This document shows positions 1-9,306 of a DNA stretch of 64,000 bases, piece after piece. A program made the translations under genes and the position numbers. Source of the DNA: Imtechella halotolerans (GTDB lineage Bacteria > Bacteroidota > Bacteroidia > Flavobacteriales > Flavobacteriaceae); assembly GCF_028743515.2 (NCBI RefSeq), contig NZ_CP117969.2, positions 2,885,501 to 2,949,500 on the forward strand, in the 5' to 3' direction. Under the pieces are notes generated by a model. That model saw only the letters and a program-made list of their open reading frames with translations, made no database searches and had not been told where the DNA came from. The first letter of the stretch is position 1, and the number at the start of each line of letters is the position of its first letter.

Positions 1-819
1 GATAAGGGGGATCTTAAATGGGATCTTAATGCAAATGTTTCTTTTGTAGAGAATGAAATTACTGAGTTGTACTTAAATCAAGATCAAATATTTACCAATA
101 ATATTCGTAGAGTTGGAGAGTCAATGAATGCTTTGTGGGGATATCGCTATTGGGGTGTGAATTCTGCCAATGGAAACCCAGTTTATTATAAATCTAACGG
201 GACATTAGTTCAAGGTATTATTGGTTCAGGAGTTTATCGCGTCTTTGATCCTAATAATCCAGGAGATATATCTCAGTCAGCTTCCTTAAGTTCCGCCTCC
301 GATAAGCAAATTCTAGGTCAAGTTGTGCCGAAATATTTCGGTTCCTTAAATTCTAAAATGACATACAAAAATTTTGATTTCGGTTTTATGTTCAGATTTA
401 GTGGAGGTAATAAAATTTTTAACGCTACGCGTAGAGAATTGATGAATCTTAATTTTACTAATAATGGGACTGAGATTTTAGGAAGATGGCAAAGTGTTGA
501 AAACCCGGGTGATGGATGGACTCCAAAATTAAGAGCTTCCGATAATACCTTTTCAAACCTTAGCAGTCATGCAACCACACGTTTTGTTGAAAAAGGTGAT
601 TTTATTAAGTTGGATAATCTAAATATTGGATATACTCTTCCGAAGTCAATAACTGAAAAGATCAGTATAGATAAGATGCGAGTTTTTGTTCAGGGGCAAA
701 ACCTTTGGATTATTTCTGATTATTCTGGTATTGATCCTGAAATGGAGAATTCGGGTGTTGATTTAAATGGAACGCCTAGATCCAGTATTTTTACAGTAGG
801 ATTTAATGTAAGTCTATAA
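1..819 (+). CDS. SusC/RagA-family TonB-dependent receptor, C-terminal part (5' end outside window)
   Basis: The reading frame is open from base 1, so this is the last 272 residues of an outer-membrane receptor of about 1000. SusC proteins are TonB-gated barrels that import oligosaccharides or peptides together with a SusD lid. The visible part is all beta-barrel: alternating aromatic/polar strands, the GDLKWDLNANVSF strand typical of SusC, and a terminal strand ending in FNVSL, a hydrophobic C-terminus as expected for BAM insertion. The susD gene follows after 4 bases. No start codon in the window is genuine; the TTG at 67 is internal. The substrate cannot be told from this fragment, and no glycoside hydrolase lies downstream. 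Confidence 0.93.
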   Translation, partial: DKGDLKWDLNANVSFVENEITELYLNQDQIFTNNIRRVGESMNALWGYRYWGVNSANGNPVYYKSNGTLVQGIIGSGVYRVFDPNNPGDISQSASLSSASDKQILGQVVPKYFGSLNSKMTYKNFDFGFMFRFSGGNKIFNATRRELMNLNFTNNGTEILGRWQSVENPGDGWTPKLRASDNTFSNLSSHATTRFVEKGDFIKLDNLNIGYTLPKSITEKISIDKMRVFVQGQNLWIISDYSGIDPEMENSGVDLNGTPRSSIFTVGFNVSL

Positions 820-823
820 ATTT

Positions 824-2428
824 ATGGATATGAAAAATTTAAATATAAAGAGAGTATCAGTGTCACTTGCTAGTAAAGCAATAACAGCATTGTTTTCAAT
901 TTCAATGTTGATGACATCTTGCTCAGAAGACAATGTTATTAATTTGAAACCAATAAATCAAATTGCGGAAGATGAGGCGTTTTCAACACCTTCATTAATT
1001 TTGGCGGCGGTTAATGGTGTTTATAATGCTGCCCAAAGAGGTGATTATGCTGGTGGTCAACGTGGATATCCTTTTGGAGCCGCTTTTGTTCAACAAGGTG
1101 ATAATCGTGGTGAAGATGTAGTAAATACACAAACATTTTATCAATTGACGTATACTGCAACTTATGACCCAGGTACTGCTAATAACGTTTATTATTGGTC
1201 AGATACTTATAGAATGATTAATAGGGCAAATTTGGTGATTGAAGGAGTAACCCGTGCAGTAGATAACGGTATAATAACTCAGGCTGTGGGTGATCAATAC
1301 ATTGCACAAGCGAAGTTTTTTAGAGCTGCGGGTCATTTAGAATTGCTTTTTCATTTCGCAAGACCATATAACTATACTGTTGATGCGTCTCATCCTGGGG
1401 TTCCATACCGTGATTTTGGTATTAATACAAAAGAAACTATGGCTCAGGCAATGTTGGTAGGGAGAAGTTCTGTTGCTGAGTGTTACACAAAAATCCTTTC
1501 TGATTTGAATGATGCCGAAAATATTTTAGGATCAGGTGTAATAACAAGGGTGACCAAAGAGGCAGCAATTGCGTTTAAAACTCGTGTTTATCTGCATATG
1601 GGACGTTGGAACGATGTGATTACTGAAGGAAATAAGCTTTCTGGGTTTACATTGACAAGTGACCCAAATGAACCTTTTATTTCTGGATATAAAAATACCG
1701 AATCAATATTCTCATTAGAAAATTCTGCTACCAATAATCCTGGAGTTAACGCTGCTTTGGCTTCTCAGTACAAAAGAAGAACCCTAGTGGCTATCAGCCC
1801 AATTATTTGGCGCGATCCTAGTTGGCTTCCAGATGATAAAAGACGTAGAGAGTTGCCTCATTCAGACGCTACAGATGTACAAGATGATGCTATGGTATTT
1901 ACTATAGATGGCGCTAAATATACTAATAAATATAAGGATGGAAGGGACTATACTGATCCTTCACCAATAATTCGTTATGCTGAGGTAGTACTTAGTATGG
2001 CTGAAGCTCATGCTCGTAAGGCTTCACCAGATCTTCCTCAGGCTTTAACTTTATTGAATAGCGTGAGAAATCGTTCATTAGCAAATCCTGCAACTCAGGC
2101 ATATACTATAGTTGATTTACCAACTCAATCAGATATGATTCAGGCTATTATAAAGGAACGTAGAATTGAGTTTTTAATGGAAGGTAGACGTTGGCCTGAT
2201 ATTCATAGACTTCAAGGAGACGCATTCGTTCCAATGGATGGAATTCCTGCTAAAGTTGCTAATGGCACTCCTGGCGCCTCACTTTATGTTTTAGGAACAC
2301 CTTACACTGGTCCTTATGGAGTTCAGGCAATTCCTGGAACAGATCATAGATTCTTATGGCCAATTCCTCAGGATGAAGTTAATTCTAATCCAACTCTTAG
2401 AGAACAACAAAATCCAGGATGGGATTAA
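824..2428 (+). CDS. SusD/RagB-family nutrient-binding outer membrane lipoprotein
   Basis: This is the surface lipoprotein that caps the SusC barrel and captures substrate. The N-terminus has a basic stretch, a hydrophobic core and a lipobox ending MTSC near residue 33, followed by SEDN, which fits export to the outer membrane. The helical TPR-like body follows, and the protein closes with the family ending LREQQNPGWD. Its length of 534 residues is usual for SusD. ATG 824 is taken as the start; ATG 830 is equally possible. It lies 4 bases after the susC stop, so the two are co-transcribed. The next gene is polA on the other strand, so the pair stands without visible sugar-degrading enzymes on this side. 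Confidence 0.93.
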   Translation: MDMKNLNIKRVSVSLASKAITALFSISMLMTSCSEDNVINLKPINQIAEDEAFSTPSLILAAVNGVYNAAQRGDYAGGQRGYPFGAAFVQQGDNRGEDVVNTQTFYQLTYTATYDPGTANNVYYWSDTYRMINRANLVIEGVTRAVDNGIITQAVGDQYIAQAKFFRAAGHLELLFHFARPYNYTVDASHPGVPYRDFGINTKETMAQAMLVGRSSVAECYTKILSDLNDAENILGSGVITRVTKEAAIAFKTRVYLHMGRWNDVITEGNKLSGFTLTSDPNEPFISGYKNTESIFSLENSATNNPGVNAALASQYKRRTLVAISPIIWRDPSWLPDDKRRRELPHSDATDVQDDAMVFTIDGAKYTNKYKDGRDYTDPSPIIRYAEVVLSMAEAHARKASPDLPQALTLLNSVRNRSLANPATQAYTIVDLPTQSDMIQAIIKERRIEFLMEGRRWPDIHRLQGDAFVPMDGIPAKVANGTPGASLYVLGTPYTGPYGVQAIPGTDHRFLWPIPQDEVNSNPTLREQQNPGWD

Positions 2429-2461
2429 ATTAAATTATTTAATAGAATTGTAACCTTAAGG

Positions 2462-2495
2462 AACGGCTTGATTAGTTTTAATCAAGCCGTTTTTA
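2462..2495. terminator. Bidirectional rho-independent terminator between susD and polA
   Basis: A perfect 12-bp stem (AACGGCTTGATT paired with 2480-2491) with a 6-base loop is followed by a short T run. It lies between convergent susD and polA and can serve both strands. Confidence 0.85.
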
Positions 2496-2511
2496 TATGA
2501 TATTTTAAGGA

Positions 2512-5340
2512 TTAATGTGCCTCCAACCAATTTCTTCCTTTTCCCATATCGACCACTAATGGTACCGATAGAACGAATGCTTGTTCCATTTCTGATTTTA
2601 TTAGCTTTTCAACTGCATCTAGTTCCTCTTTGTAAGCGTCAAAGACTAATTCATCATGTACCTGTAGAAGCATCTTGGTTTTAAACTTACCTTCTTTTAA
2701 TTTTCTGTGGATGTTTATCATAGCAATTTTAATGATGTCCGCTGCACTTCCTTGAATTGGAGCATTGACTGCGTTTCTTTCCGCAGCCCCACGTACCACC
2801 GCATTTGCTGAATTAATATCTTTTAGATATCGCCGTCTGCCTGAAATAGTCTCTACAAATCCATTCGAGCGTGCGAATTCAATTTGTTCATGGATATAGG
2901 CTTTTAGTCTAGGATATGTTTGATAGTAAGCTTCTATTAAGGCCGCACTTTCGCTACGGTTTAAGTTTGTTTGATTGCTTAATCCAAATGCAGAAACTCC
3001 ATAAATGATTCCAAAATTCACCGTTTTGGCATTACTTCGTTGTTCTTTAGTTACTTCAGCTAATGGCACATTAAAAACCTTTGCAGCAGTACTTCGGTGG
3101 ATGTCTTCGTTATTTTGAAAAGCTTTTATCATGTTTTCTTCTCCTGATAACGCTGCAATTATTCGTAATTCTATTTGTGAATAATCGGCAGCCAGTAAAA
3201 TATAGTCCTCATTTCGAGCTATAAAGGCTTTTCTAATCTGTCTTCCTCTTTCGGTTCGAATTGGAATGTTTTGTAGATTTGGGTTGTTAGAACTTAGCCT
3301 TCCAGTTGCGGCAACAGTTTGCATATAATCTGTATGAACTCTGAGCGTATTTTTATCTACTTGACTAGGAAGGGCCTCCACATAAGTGCTTTGTAGTTTT
3401 ACAAGTTGCCTCCATTCCAAAATATTTTGTATAATTTCATGATCTTTGGCTAGATAACCTAGTACTTCTTCTCCGGTTGCATATTGCCCAGTTTTTGTTT
3501 TCTTTGGTTTGGGTCCTCCAATTTTTAGCTTGTCAAATAAAATGTCACCCAATTGTTTCGGAGACGCTAGATTAAAGGTTTCACCGGCTTCGGTAAAGAT
3601 TTTTTCTTCAAATAATGCTATTTCTTTAGCCATATCGATTGACATACTTTTGAGAAAATTTACATCGAGTCGGATTCCTTCATTTTCCATATCCGCTAGG
3701 ACTGAAACAAGTGGGATCTCTATTTCATTAAAAAGCTTTTGAGTACCGGTTTCTTCTAATATTGGCTTAAAGTATTGTTTAAGTTGAAGAGTAATATCGG
3801 CGTCTTCAACGGCATATTCCGTTTGTTTTTCCAAAGGAACTTGTTGCATCGAGAGTTGATTTTTACCCTTTTTACCTATAAGACTCTCTATAGAAATAGG
3901 TGAATAGTTAAGATAAGTTTCAGCCAGAATATCCATATTATGACGCATGTCTGGGTTAATAAGGTAATGCGCAATCATGGTATCAAATAATGGACCCTTT
4001 ACCTGCATACCATAATTTGAGAGTACTTTGATGTCATATTTTAAATTCTGACCTATTTTCTCAATACTTTCAGATTCGAAAAATGGACGGAATTCTTCCA
4101 GCATTTTTTGCGCCTCATCTTTATTTTGCGTGAAGGGAACATAATATCCTTTTTTCGATTCCCATGAAAAGGCAATTCCAACCAACGATGCTTCTAGGCT
4201 TTTTATATGAGTGGTCTCCGTATCAAAGCATACGCTTTTTTGGGAACATAATTTCTTTATTAGTAACTTACGAGCTATAGGAGAGGAGACATACTGATAA
4301 AAGTGGGATTTTGATTCGATGGTCTGGTAGCCCGATTGATTAGTCGTGTTAGTGGACTGTGTTGAAGGGGTACTAAAAAGGTCAAACTGAGCATTGTCGC
4401 TTACTTGTTTGTTGATTTCTGGAGTATTTTTTTTGCCGACTTCTATTTGAACTCCTTCTAGCCTGAAGGTCTTTACTAAGTTTTCTGTAAGTTGTCTAAA
4501 TTCTAAATCGTGGAATATAGCCTTAACCTTTTCAAAATCTGGAGTATTAAGTTCAAAGTCTTCTTCATGAAATTTCACGGGGACATCAAGAATAATACGA
4601 GCCAGCTTTTTCGATAAAAGTCCTTGTTCAGCATTATTTTCGATATTCTCTTTCATCTTTCCTTTCAGCTTATCAGTGTTTGCCAAAAGGTTTTCCATGT
4701 TTCCAAATTCTGCAATAAGTTTTTTAGCTGTTTTTTCACCAACTCCTGGGAATCCAGGAATGTTGTCAACTGCATCTCCCATCATTCCAAGATAATCTAT
4801 CACTTGCTCAGGGTGACTAACCTCGAATTTCTCCTGAACTTCAGGGATGCCCCATATTTCAATACCATTTCCCATACGGGCGGGCCTATATACAAAAATA
4901 TTCTCTGAAACAAGTTGAGCAAAATCTTTATCAGGAGTAACCATATAAGTAATATACCCCTGTTTTTCAGCTTGTTTAGAAAGAGTTCCTATGATATCAT
5001 CAGCCTCATAACCAGACATTTCTATTACTGGGATATGCATGGCCTTTAAAATCTCTTGAATATATGGAACGGCAATTTTAATTGCCTCTGGAGTTTCATC
5101 ACGATTGGCTTTATATGCCTCAAACATTTCTAACCTTGCCTCACTTCCCCCTTTATCAAAAGCTACGGCGAGATGATCTGGTTTTTCACGCTTGATAACA
5201 TCCAATAGGGAATTCATAAAGCCCATTATTGCCGAAGTGTCTAATCCTTTAGAATTAATTCTTGGATTTTTAATAAAGGCATAATATCCTCTGAAAATTA
5301 ACGCGTAAGCGTCCAGTAAAAAAAGGCGTTTTTGTGACAT
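2512..5340 (-). CDS. polA: DNA polymerase I
   Basis: This is the repair and Okazaki-fragment polymerase, 942 residues, full length. It has three domains: a 5' nuclease at about residues 1-290 (starting MSQKRLFLLDAYALIFRGYY), a 3'-5' exonuclease at about 340-540, and the polymerase at about 560-942. Proofreading looks intact: ExoI DTET near residue 371, ExoII NLKYD and ExoIII YAVEDAD are all present. Polymerase motifs A (DYSQIELR, about 718), B (RSNAKTVNFGIIYG, about 773) and C (HDE, about 895) are complete. A Ser/Thr/Gln/Asn-rich linker of about 35 residues joins the nuclease and exonuclease domains. The gene is convergent with susD. Confidence 0.98.
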   Translation of the reverse strand: MSQKRLFLLDAYALIFRGYYAFIKNPRINSKGLDTSAIMGFMNSLLDVIKREKPDHLAVAFDKGGSEARLEMFEAYKANRDETPEAIKIAVPYIQEILKAMHIPVIEMSGYEADDIIGTLSKQAEKQGYITYMVTPDKDFAQLVSENIFVYRPARMGNGIEIWGIPEVQEKFEVSHPEQVIDYLGMMGDAVDNIPGFPGVGEKTAKKLIAEFGNMENLLANTDKLKGKMKENIENNAEQGLLSKKLARIILDVPVKFHEEDFELNTPDFEKVKAIFHDLEFRQLTENLVKTFRLEGVQIEVGKKNTPEINKQVSDNAQFDLFSTPSTQSTNTTNQSGYQTIESKSHFYQYVSSPIARKLLIKKLCSQKSVCFDTETTHIKSLEASLVGIAFSWESKKGYYVPFTQNKDEAQKMLEEFRPFFESESIEKIGQNLKYDIKVLSNYGMQVKGPLFDTMIAHYLINPDMRHNMDILAETYLNYSPISIESLIGKKGKNQLSMQQVPLEKQTEYAVEDADITLQLKQYFKPILEETGTQKLFNEIEIPLVSVLADMENEGIRLDVNFLKSMSIDMAKEIALFEEKIFTEAGETFNLASPKQLGDILFDKLKIGGPKPKKTKTGQYATGEEVLGYLAKDHEIIQNILEWRQLVKLQSTYVEALPSQVDKNTLRVHTDYMQTVAATGRLSSNNPNLQNIPIRTERGRQIRKAFIARNEDYILLAADYSQIELRIIAALSGEENMIKAFQNNEDIHRSTAAKVFNVPLAEVTKEQRSNAKTVNFGIIYGVSAFGLSNQTNLNRSESAALIEAYYQTYPRLKAYIHEQIEFARSNGFVETISGRRRYLKDINSANAVVRGAAERNAVNAPIQGSAADIIKIAMINIHRKLKEGKFKTKMLLQVHDELVFDAYKEELDAVEKLIKSEMEQAFVLSVPLVVDMGKGRNWLEAH

Positions 5341-5432
5341 TGTATTTTCTTAAAGTGAATTGCTCGAATTGAGCAGAAAATCCAAAGTTACAAAGAATGC
5401 CTTGCTAGTAAAAATGAAATTTGGTATTTGCC

Positions 5433-6752
5433 TTAAGCCGATTGTAGTTCTCCTTTATTTTTTCGTTTGTAATAACCATAGTAAAGAATATACCCATAAC
5501 AAGCTAAGACCAATATAAAGGCCCATTTAAATCCGACGGAGTCCGCAATTAATCCATATGCTGGAGGGATAAGAGCTCCCCCAACAATCATAGTACATAA
5601 AATTCCTGAAGCTTGTGGTTTTAATTCGTTGAGACCGTCAATTGCTAAAGTAAAAATAGTTGGAAACATAATGGAGTTAAATAGTCCCACTGCTAAAATT
5701 GACCACATGGCAATAAAACCGGTAGTGTTTATGGAAATTAGAATGAGGGTTATGGCACCAAATGCGAAGAATGATAAAACTTTAGCTGGTGCAACTATTT
5801 TTGTTAACCATGCTCCGATAAATCGGCCAATCATTGCGCCACTCCAATAGAATGTCACAAATGCGCCTACAATGGCTTTTGAATCTTTGGTAGTAATATC
5901 GGACTGAAGTATACTTTCAGAAATGCTACGCATGAAGCTATTTTCTGCAATAAGGGCAGGCATTTTCATATCCATAAAGTAATTAACTAAGTAACTTCCA
6001 ATAGCCACTTCAGCACCAACATATACTAAAATGCCTAAGGCTCCCATCATTAATGATTTATTACGAAGTAGTGCTCCATATCCTTGGTTTGAGGTCTTTT
6101 CAATGAGAGTGGGTAATTTAACAAATACAAAAATTAAGGCTAAAAGAATAATAAATGCTGCGATCCCAAGGAAGGGTGCCTGAACTGCGGAGGCTTCATT
6201 GATTAAGTAACTTTCTTTATCTGGACTGGACAATGCAGCTATTTCATCGGATGTTTTTATTTTGTCACTTAATATTAAAACTGCACCGATAGCAGGTGCA
6301 ATAGCTGTTCCTAAAGAGTTAAATGCTTGTGATAGATTAAGACGGCTAGAAGCACTTTCTTCAGGCCCAAGTACTGCGACATATGGATTGGCAGCCACTT
6401 GAAGTATTGTCATACCGCCAGCCAAAATAAAGTAGGCAAGCATGAAAATGCCAAATACACGGAATGAGGCAGCTGGATAAAAAAGTAAGCAACCAACAGC
6501 CATGGTAGAAAGCCCTAGAACGATTCCTTTTTTATATCCTATTTTAGATAATATATATCCGGCAGGAATGGATAATACAAAGTAGGCCATAAAGAATGCA
6601 AACTGGACCAGTCCTGCTTGAAAGTAGGTCAGTGTAAATACTTCCCTTAATCGAGGAATAAGAGAGTCAACAAGAACCGTTATAAATCCCCACAGAAAAA
6701 ATAGGGATGTAACAAATATAAATGCACTTCGGTAACTTTTTTGTGTTTGCAT
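5433..6752 (-). CDS. Sugar:proton symporter, FucP/glucose-galactose permease family (MFS)
   Basis: A 439-residue inner-membrane transporter with about 12 hydrophobic segments. The opening (SLFFLWGFITVLVDSLIPRL), the ILQVAANPYVAVLG stretch and the SRLNLSQAFNSLGT motif are those of the fucose and glucose/galactose MFS branch common in Bacteroidota. It probably imports a hexose or a related monosaccharide by proton symport, but the exact sugar cannot be read from the sequence. It stands alone: polA is downstream on the same strand with a 92-base gap, and cutC is divergent upstream. The divergent gap of about 160 bases must hold its promoter; I could not pick a clear -7 element on this strand. 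Confidence 0.9.
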   Translation of the reverse strand: MQTQKSYRSAFIFVTSLFFLWGFITVLVDSLIPRLREVFTLTYFQAGLVQFAFFMAYFVLSIPAGYILSKIGYKKGIVLGLSTMAVGCLLFYPAASFRVFGIFMLAYFILAGGMTILQVAANPYVAVLGPEESASSRLNLSQAFNSLGTAIAPAIGAVLILSDKIKTSDEIAALSSPDKESYLINEASAVQAPFLGIAAFIILLALIFVFVKLPTLIEKTSNQGYGALLRNKSLMMGALGILVYVGAEVAIGSYLVNYFMDMKMPALIAENSFMRSISESILQSDITTKDSKAIVGAFVTFYWSGAMIGRFIGAWLTKIVAPAKVLSFFAFGAITLILISINTTGFIAMWSILAVGLFNSIMFPTIFTLAIDGLNELKPQASGILCTMIVGGALIPPAYGLIADSVGFKWAFILVLACYGYILYYGYYKRKNKGELQSA

Positions 6753-6886
6753 AATCTGGGTGTTAATTGGTCGGGCAAAATACTATAAATTTTTAATTGA
6801 AATACTTTTTTTAGCTGAAAGACGTAATTGAGACGTAGTATGTAGTGTTTAAATGTTTTTTTTAATAAACTAACAAAATGAGAACT

Positions 6887-6894
6887 TACTTTTG
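6887..6894 (+). promoter_or_regulatory. Candidate -7 promoter element for cutC
   Basis: TACTTTTG matches the Bacteroidota -7 consensus TAnnTTTG and lies 18 bases before the cutC ATG. No clear TTTG is seen at the -33 spacing, so this is a partial match. Confidence 0.5.
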
Positions 6895-6912
6895 TAAGTT
6901 TAAAACAAAAAA

Positions 6913-7632
6913 ATGCTAGTAGAAATTTGTGCGAATTCGTTTGAATCTGCAAGAAATGCCCAGCTTGCTGGAGCTCATAGAATTGAATTGTGTGTCGAGT
7001 TGGGAATGGGAGGTATAACCCCATCCCATGGTCTTATTGAGAAGGTTTGTAATGAATTGTCAATACCGGTTTGTGTTCTTATTAGGCCTCGAAGTGGTCA
7101 TTTTTGTTATTCTGAAGAAGAATTAGACATCATGATTAGGGACGTGAAATTTTGTAGAAGTATTGGGTGTGCAGGGATCGTTACTGGTGTCCTTGCAGAA
7201 GATTTCACCATTGCAATGGATTCAACAGCTCGATTAAGAGATGCTGCAGGAGAAATGGAATTTGTGTTTCATCGTGCTTTTGATTGGGTTCGAAATCCTA
7301 TCGATGCTTTACAAAAACTAAATGAATTAAAAATAGATAGAATATTAAGCTCTGGTGGAAATTCCTCTGCCTATGATGGGTTGGATAGATTGCAAACATA
7401 TCTAAAAAATTCTGGAGAAATAACTATTATGCCTGGTGGGGGAATATCTCTTAATAACATTTTAGCCTTTAAGGAGGTCGGGTTTACTGAAATTCATTTT
7501 TCCGCCGGAAGAAAAAGACAGATGTTACGTTCCGTACCTTTTCCAATGCGAAGTGATGTTGGGGTTGATGAAGGTATAGTCATGGTCTCCGATTTGGAGG
7601 TAATCAAGTCAATGTTATTGAAGCTTTCGTAG
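6913..7632 (+). CDS. cutC: CutC family protein
   Basis: A 239-residue cytoplasmic TIM-barrel protein of the CutC family. It shows the family start VEICANSFESARNAQLAGAHRIELC, given here as two overlapping blocks (EICANSFES and GAHRIELC), the strand PVCVLIRPRSGHFCYSEEE, and MPGGGISLNN near the C-terminus. E. coli CutC was named for copper homeostasis, but its direct role is disputed and no catalytic activity is firmly set, so only the family call is safe. A -7 promoter element lies 18 bases upstream of the ATG, giving a very short leader. The gene is divergent from the sugar permease and is followed by a separately promoted metallophosphoesterase. Confidence 0.92.
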   Translation: MLVEICANSFESARNAQLAGAHRIELCVELGMGGITPSHGLIEKVCNELSIPVCVLIRPRSGHFCYSEEELDIMIRDVKFCRSIGCAGIVTGVLAEDFTIAMDSTARLRDAAGEMEFVFHRAFDWVRNPIDALQKLNELKIDRILSSGGNSSAYDGLDRLQTYLKNSGEITIMPGGGISLNNILAFKEVGFTEIHFSAGRKRQMLRSVPFPMRSDVGVDEGIVMVSDLEVIKSMLLKLS

Positions 7633-7678
7633 CAAGTTAATTTTCCCTTAAATCACTCTGAGTCTATTGAGATAGCCT

Positions 7679-7686
7679 TACCTTTG
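7679..7686 (+). promoter_or_regulatory. Candidate -7 promoter element for the metallophosphoesterase
   Basis: TACCTTTG matches TAnnTTTG. It sits 16 bases before ATG 7703 and supports that start over the TTG at 7694, which would lie almost at the expected transcription start. Confidence 0.5.
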
Positions 7687-7702
7687 ATAAAAATTGCACC
7701 GT

Positions 7703-8932
7703 ATGCGCTGGATTATTTTTGTGTTAATATACCTTTTTATAGATTGGTATGCATTTCAAGCTCTTCGTACAATTACTAAAAATCAATGGATATATTATCT
7801 ACATTTCTTGATTTCGGTTTTAGTAGTGGGGAATTTTATTGTGCAATTTCTTTGGTTCAATGAAGCCAATGGCGGTCTTAGCCATGCCAAGAGTTATGCT
7901 ATTGGATTTTTATTGACAATTATGGCGCTAAAATTAGCAGTTATCCCTTTTTTGCTAGGGGAAGATATTGTGAGAGTTGGTGCCGGAGTATATCATAAGT
8001 TCTTTGGTTCAGAAAAAGAATTTTACATGCCTGCAAGGCGTAGATTTGTTAGCCAAATGGCTCTGGGTGTAGCTGCGATCCCTTTTCTATCTTTATTATA
8101 TGGGATGTATAAAGGGAAGTATGACTTTAGGGTATTGAAGTATACACTCACCTATGATGATCTTCCTGAAGCATTTGATGGGTATAGGATTACTCAAATA
8201 TCAGATATCCATAGTGGAAGTTTTGACAATCGTGAAAAAATAGAATATGCAGTTGACCTTATTAATGAACAGCAAAGTGATATAATTGTTTTTACAGGAG
8301 ATATGGTTAATAATAAATCTGATGAAATGAAACCTTGGCTGGAAACATTCTCTAGACTTACTGCAAGTGATGGAAAATTTTCGGTATTGGGTAATCATGA
8401 TTACGGAGATTATGTGTCTTGGTCAACCCAAACTGAAAAACATAATAATTTACTAACCCTTATGCAAATGCAAAAGGAAATGGGGTTCGATTTGTTATTG
8501 AACGAGCATCGTTATTTAAATCGAGGTGGTCACAGGTTGGCGTTAGTTGGAGTTGAAAATTGGGGTGTTGGCGGATTTAAAAAGGCTGGAGATTTTAATA
8601 AAGCGATTTCAGGAATTAGTGCTGATGATTTTACAATTTTATTAAGTCATGACCCTTCCCATTGGGAGCATGAAATTATGAGTCATCAAAAACATGTTCA
8701 CCTTACCATGAGTGGCCATACTCACGGTATGCAATTTGGTATCGAAATACCTGGTTGGATTAAGTGGAGTCCTGTAAAATGGAGATATAAATATTGGGCA
8801 GGTATTTATAAAGAAATGGGGCAATACATTAACGTGAATAGAGGGTTTGGTTTTCTTGCATATCCGGGAAGAGTAGGAATTTGGCCTGAAATTACCGTGA
8901 TAGAGCTTAAAAGGGCTGAAAAAGTAGCATAA
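7703..8932 (+). CDS. Membrane-anchored calcineurin-like metallophosphoesterase
   Basis: A 409-residue protein. About 100 N-terminal residues hold several hydrophobic segments, and a metallophosphoesterase domain begins near residue 160. The metal-binding motifs are complete: SDIHSG (about 168), GDMVNN (about 199), GNHDYGDY (about 230), SHDPSHW and GHTHGMQFG (about 337). The layout matches the YkuE/YaeI-like family, in which some members hydrolyse lipid A precursors (LpxG-like) or other phosphodiesters; which substrate applies here is not visible. ATG 7703 (MRWIIF) is chosen over TTG 7694. The thioredoxin-like gene follows 52 bases later with its own promoter element. Confidence 0.9.
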   Translation: MRWIIFVLIYLFIDWYAFQALRTITKNQWIYYLHFLISVLVVGNFIVQFLWFNEANGGLSHAKSYAIGFLLTIMALKLAVIPFLLGEDIVRVGAGVYHKFFGSEKEFYMPARRRFVSQMALGVAAIPFLSLLYGMYKGKYDFRVLKYTLTYDDLPEAFDGYRITQISDIHSGSFDNREKIEYAVDLINEQQSDIIVFTGDMVNNKSDEMKPWLETFSRLTASDGKFSVLGNHDYGDYVSWSTQTEKHNNLLTLMQMQKEMGFDLLLNEHRYLNRGGHRLALVGVENWGVGGFKKAGDFNKAISGISADDFTILLSHDPSHWEHEIMSHQKHVHLTMSGHTHGMQFGIEIPGWIKWSPVKWRYKYWAGIYKEMGQYINVNRGFGFLAYPGRVGIWPEITVIELKRAEKVA

Positions 8933-8946
8933 TTCGAAGAAAATAT

Positions 8947-8954
8947 TACATTTG
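8947..8954 (+). promoter_or_regulatory. Candidate -7 promoter element for the thioredoxin-like gene
   Basis: TACATTTG, an exact TAnnTTTG match, lies 31 bases before ATG 8985. No good -33 element is seen. Confidence 0.45.
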
Positions 8955-8984
8955 TATAAGGTAATTGACTAAAAAGGCTATCCT

Positions 8985-9281
8985 ATGTCAAAGTTTGGTG
9001 AGTTAATAGATATTAGTATCCCGGTATTGTTGGATTTTTATGCCGATTGGAATGAAGCTTCTGCAGCCATGCATCCTGTGCTCAGAGATGTCGCTGCTGC
9101 CATGGGTGATAAGGCTAAAATTATAAAAATTGACACCGATAAAAATCAAGAATTAGCAGACGCTCTTCGTGTCAAAGGACTTCCTACGTTAATGATTTAT
9201 AAAAATGGTGAGATGGTTTGGCGTCAGAGTGGAGAGCAAGATGCAAATACCCTCATAGGGATTCTTAAGGATTATTTGTAG
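8985..9281 (+). CDS. Thioredoxin-fold protein lacking the CxxC active site
   Basis: A 98-residue cytoplasmic protein with the whole thioredoxin fold: PVLLDFYADW, the central KIIKIDTDKN strand, and the cis-proline segment KGLPTLMIYKNGE. At the place of WCGPC it reads WNEAS (residues 22-26), so both redox cysteines are replaced (Asn23, Ser26) and there is no other cysteine in the protein. It cannot act as a dithiol reductase. From memory, similar WNE-type proteins occur in other Flavobacteriia, which would make this a conserved non-redox paralogue, perhaps a scaffold or chaperone, rather than a decayed gene. It has its own promoter element and no stop or frameshift. Confidence 0.85.
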   Translation: MSKFGELIDISIPVLLDFYADWNEASAAMHPVLRDVAAAMGDKAKIIKIDTDKNQELADALRVKGLPTLMIYKNGEMVWRQSGEQDANTLIGILKDYL

Positions 9282-9306
9282 ATCACTAAATTGTTGCCCT
9301 TTTTCT

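Noticed and set aside
6680-7024. Minus-strand frame of 114 codons across the permease start and cutC
   Set aside because: It overlaps two well-supported genes and their divergent promoter region; it is an antisense shadow.
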